This document shows, in pieces, positions 60,301-64,000 of a stretch of 64,000 nucleotides of DNA (the first letter of the stretch is position 1; the number at the start of each line of letters is the position of its first letter). The position numbers and the translations under genes are program-made. The notes beneath the pieces are model-generated. The model was not told the DNA's origin, did no database searches, and saw only the letters and a list, made by a program, of their open reading frames with translations. The DNA lies in assembly GCA_023055355.1 (NCBI GenBank), contig JALJCS010000002.1, positions 79,379,001 to 79,443,000 on the forward strand, read 5' to 3'. Origin of the DNA: Agelaius tricolor (lineage: Eukaryota; Chordata; Aves; Passeriformes; Icteridae).

Positions 60301-63300
60301 AGTATTTGATGCACAGATGTTACAGGGTTTTAATTGCTATTGTGTCTGGACTGGTGGCAGGGCTCTGTGATTGTTGCGTGCATGGAATTAATGCTAGAAG
60401 GTGAATATCAGAACTGAAATGGTGTTGTGCTGGGGCTCATGGATGTGTGGATGGTACAAGATGGGGCTCTGAACACAAAGCTGCTGTTGTTGGCTGCATC
60501 TGCCCTTCTGGGAAAGGAGAGGCCAGAGTCACCATGTGGTGTTCAAAGCTGGTACTTTTTATTCCACCTGATGTGATCTTGCAGGACCTCTCTGTTAAAA
60601 TAGCCAGAGGTGGTTTTAAATGGTGCTTTCCTGTGTTGTCAACTGGGAGTGTACCACACCACCAAGTTGTCTGGAGATACTCACTCCCTCTGTCTACACT
60701 GCTGGGGGAGAGCTGGGTATTTGATGGGAGAAGCTGGAGTTTGGCTGGCACTGCTTCAGTACCCAGGAAACACCAGTGTTCCCCTGCATGGCCTGGAATG
60801 GGGTGAGAAGTTGAACTTCGTTGCTATTCAGATCAAAACAGTGATGGAAAATGAAAAATTCAGTTTGCAGCTATCAGTTTGGCGTAACTGATTTATTTTG
60901 AGGATAAGGGCGAGGAAGAGAACTGGGTTCTTTGGCAAATTGTATTTGTGCTGGCCTTGGAGTATCAGATGTTTGCCACTCCTAAAAGCACAGGGACATT
61001 GAGCTCTGTATGTGGCTTTGTTAGTAAATGGAGATAGCAAAGATGAATGGCCTGCATGATGTTTCTGTAGAGATACTTTGTCACTAACCATGTCAGTCTC
61101 ACTTTAGGGTGGAGGTTACTGGCTTTATGTAGGTTTTGGCCTTCACCTGTTAGCATGGGACTGGGGAAGGTGACATGGAAATTGCAGAGCACTGTCCTTG
61201 GGCCTGGGAGCCTCCTCTCAGCTAGTGACTGAAATCTGGTGTCAGGATTGTATGGGGAGATTATAATGGCAGTACAGCTGGGCAGCAGCTACCAGGAATA
61301 CTGTTAATGACTGTTTATGACCCTTCCTGGTGCCTTCAGTGGTTTTGGTGCAATAAATGGACACCTTTTTAGTGCTAGTTTGAAAAGGGACAAACTATTT
61401 TTGTTCGATTGGTCCTAATTTGCACCAAGCGTGCTGTGACCTCTGCCAGTCTCCGTCCATTAACCAATTTCTTAAAGGTTTTACAGACATTTTCCATTAG
61501 CCACAGCATAGCTGTTGCCATGAATATTTAATGTCAAGAGCTGTACTTTTCATTACTTTTGTTCCTTTTTTCACTGCTCTGCTTTGACAAAAGTGGATAT
61601 CTGCCCTCACAGACCAGGTGGTGGCTGCATGTGCTGCACACCTCACTTGTACCTTCCCCTTCACTTTTTATCTGCAGTTTAGCAAGGCCCTAAACTTCTC
61701 CTCCTCCTCCTCCTGGCCCTCCTCTGTAGCCCTCAGGGAGCAGTGCCCTTTCCAACAGGATTTGCAATTGAACTTCACTGAGCACAATGGCTGTCCCGTG
61801 CCTCTCTGGGCGCCGGGAGATGAATTCCCCACGCTTCATGGGTCGCTGGGCCTTCTTTATCTGCAACAGGAACAGAGGAATGCCTACAAGGCAGAGCCAC
61901 TTCTGAGGTCACACATGGATCTGCAGAGTCTGGGACACCCTCTGACTTTTATTTCTTTGCTGAAGGAGCCACATTCTTCTGATTTGTAGCCCAAGTCCTC
62001 TTTGGTGGTAATTTGTTTGGTTAATACTTTTTTCCTTGTCATCTTTCTGTGTCTGTGTTGGGTCCTGTTCCCCACTTCCTGTACATATCCACAGGCTGTG
62101 TTTTGTTCTCAAGGAAAGCTGTCTTACATTTTCCAAGAGGAAGAATAATTCATGTCCAGGTTACCCAGCTGCATGGGGCAAAGGTGTTATGACATTAGGT
62201 TAAGTTTTGCTAAGTGGGTGAGGTACTGCTTAGCTACATTTGAATGTTTCCTAAACTAATGCAGAACAGCCCTGCCATTGCTGCAGCATAGAGGGGTTTG
62301 TGTCCCCAGCTGGCCCAGTGAAATTGTAGGATAGGTGATGGAATTTGTCTGAACTGTGCAGCAACTCTGTGTCAGTGCTGGGGGCAGGACATGGGACCCT
62401 TCTATGGCCACCTACATATCTTCTTCAATACAGATTTGGGGCTGAAGCTCTTGAGTTTGTCTCATGTGAACTGTGGTCACTATTGAATTGATGCCCATAT
62501 GTGCATGTGCTAGTTGATGTGTAAATGGCCAAATCTATTTGAAAGTCCCAGCAAGCCCTTTGTGCAGAAGCAGGTTTCCACCCCTGCTGTGTTATGGTGG
62601 TGTGCTTTAGCAGCCTGTGCCTCACATTTGCGTTTCTGAAGTTTCAGAGGCACTGGAGGGCACACTGCTGTAACCCTTGAGTGCTTCTGCAATTATCTCA
62701 ACCATGGTCCATGCTGGCATAGCTGGGATAGGATGCTGCATGTGTTGTCTGTTCAGAGAAGCGTTGTGCTGGTTGAAGACATCTTCCTGCTGGGGATTGT
62801 ATCAGGAGGTTTCTTTTTAATTGTTAATTTAGATGTAACTTGTTACAGCCAAGTTATAACCACACATCCTGGATTAGTTTGTGTGCCATCTCTTAGTGTG
62901 AGGCAGGACCACTGAGGGTTAGAAAAATACTTGATGGTACAAAGAAGGCTTGAGGGCAAGCCTTTTCCTTCACCATCATCTTTTTGACTGGAGCAGCCAC
63001 AATGCTTCATTCTCCAAAACTTCCTGCAAATTCTGGTCTCTGTAGTTCTGACACCAAGCTAAACCTGATCAATGGAGAGTTTGAAACCTCCTGCTTTGCA
63101 AATTAGTTCCTGAAGCCTATGGTCACAGTTGTTGTGGGTACTGTAACTGCAGGGGCTGCATGTGCCCAACGTCTCTTAGGGGTTTGCTTTTGCAGGATGT
63201 GAAAATTGAAACGTTTGGGTCTGGAGGCAGGTGCTGAGGAGTACATAGGAGTGGAGGGCTAGGGCTTGAGAGGCCAAAGCACTTCTCATTGCAGCCTACC

Positions 63301-64000
63301 TGGAGTGATGCTGGATTGTGACAACAGTGTCATTTGGCTTTGCAAAATCTACTTAAAATTTTGCAATTGCTCCAGTTAATAGCTTTGAGGCAGCAAATGC
63401 ATTTGTTCTGTCTCACAGACCTGCCACTCTACCAGCCACAGCTGCTCATTGCAGCAGTCACAAACATGTAGGGAGTGAGGGGATGGGGCTGCTTGGTGCC
63501 ACTCTGCCTTTACCTGCCCCCTGCACCTTTAGCAGAGGAGGGAAAGAGGGATGATGTCCACAAGACCTTTTCAGGAATAAAGGGAAATGCTTCTGGTGCC
63601 CTGCAGGCATGGAAAAGTGCATCGAAGGCAGAAGGAGTACTATTGGTGAATATTTAATCCTGGCTTCAGGTTTTACTTTCTAAGAATAAATAAGAAAATG
63701 TTTCTTGGGTGGAGAATTTTGAAGAAGTGTAAAGCATTACTGGAAAGCAAGTGGTGGCTGTATTGAGCTTGCTTTTTTCCCATGCAAAAAGCTTTTGTCT
63801 CCTTGCAGGTATTCCCCTTCATGTATGATATGCTTCCATGCCAGATTAAACTGTTGTAAGTAATGTTACCTCTTTTGGATTGAGGGAGTGAGAACCGTGC
63901 TTGATCTCTTTGCCTTCTTCTCTGCACTGAGAAATGAACTGGGGCTGGGATGTAGTTTTGTAGTGGAGAGCCTGGCTGCTGTCTTGTCAGCAAAGGACTG
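57301..64000 (+). other. EXT1: EXT1 intron 1 continuing past the window end
   Basis: AT-rich intron. 58150-58380 is a mixed-composition block with several TTTATT and TAAACAAA motifs and scattered retained CpGs. A local GC-richer stretch lies at 61650-61850. No recognisable repeat or gene; the intron is still open at 64000. Confidence 0.8.

Noticed and set aside
1..64000. CRISPR arrays, operons, bacterial or phage systems
   Set aside because: The window is vertebrate nuclear DNA with a spliced gene, CpG island and avian retroelements. No regularly spaced repeats other than the LTR minisatellite exist.

Overview
The window is nuclear DNA from a bird. Two signs support this. Interspersed repeats are almost all CR1 LINEs with the typical avian 3' tail, and there are two copies of a long avian ERV LTR. 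The only protein-coding gene I can recognise is EXT1 (exostosin-1, a heparan sulfate co-polymerase), on the + strand. Only its first coding exon is present (36928-37874), ending in a perfect GTAAGT donor. The exon starts from a large CpG island with a GC box, an ATF/CRE-like site and a CCAAT box. The naming of the organism group rests on repeat families recalled from memory; the exact species cannot be told.

Layout. 1-27235 is intergenic DNA upstream of EXT1 and carries all the recognisable transposons: several modern-type CR1 fragments, two long and very old CR1 copies of the type shared by turtles, crocodilians and birds (8715-9895 and 17395-18120), a short antisense piece of the same old family (18474-18550), a 5'-incomplete LTR (18985-19710), and a nearly complete solo LTR (25636-27004) inserted inside a CR1, with a short target duplication and an internal minisatellite. 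27236-35559 is unique-looking sequence without a recognisable gene or repeat. About 35560-37460 is the EXT1 CpG island. 37875-64000 is the beginning of EXT1 intron 1, which is known to be very long in vertebrates. It has no recognisable transposon, but it contains AT-rich blocks with homeodomain/POU-like motifs, two perfect 11-bp-arm inverted repeats, a tRNA-like B-box segment and a CpG-rich patch.

How it works together. EXT1 makes a type II Golgi/ER glycosyltransferase that acts as a heterodimer with EXT2 to polymerise heparan sulfate. The 5' leader looks strongly regulated at translation: four AUG uORFs lie between the probable start of transcription and the EXT1 AUG, one of them overlapping it. 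The uORF nearest upstream sits in an almost perfect TISU/YY1 element, whereas the EXT1 AUG itself is in a weak context. I found no new gene system. The most interesting points are the leader architecture, the lack of any N-glycosylation sequon in the exon-1 protein, the fossil CR1 copies and the candidate regulatory blocks in intron 1.
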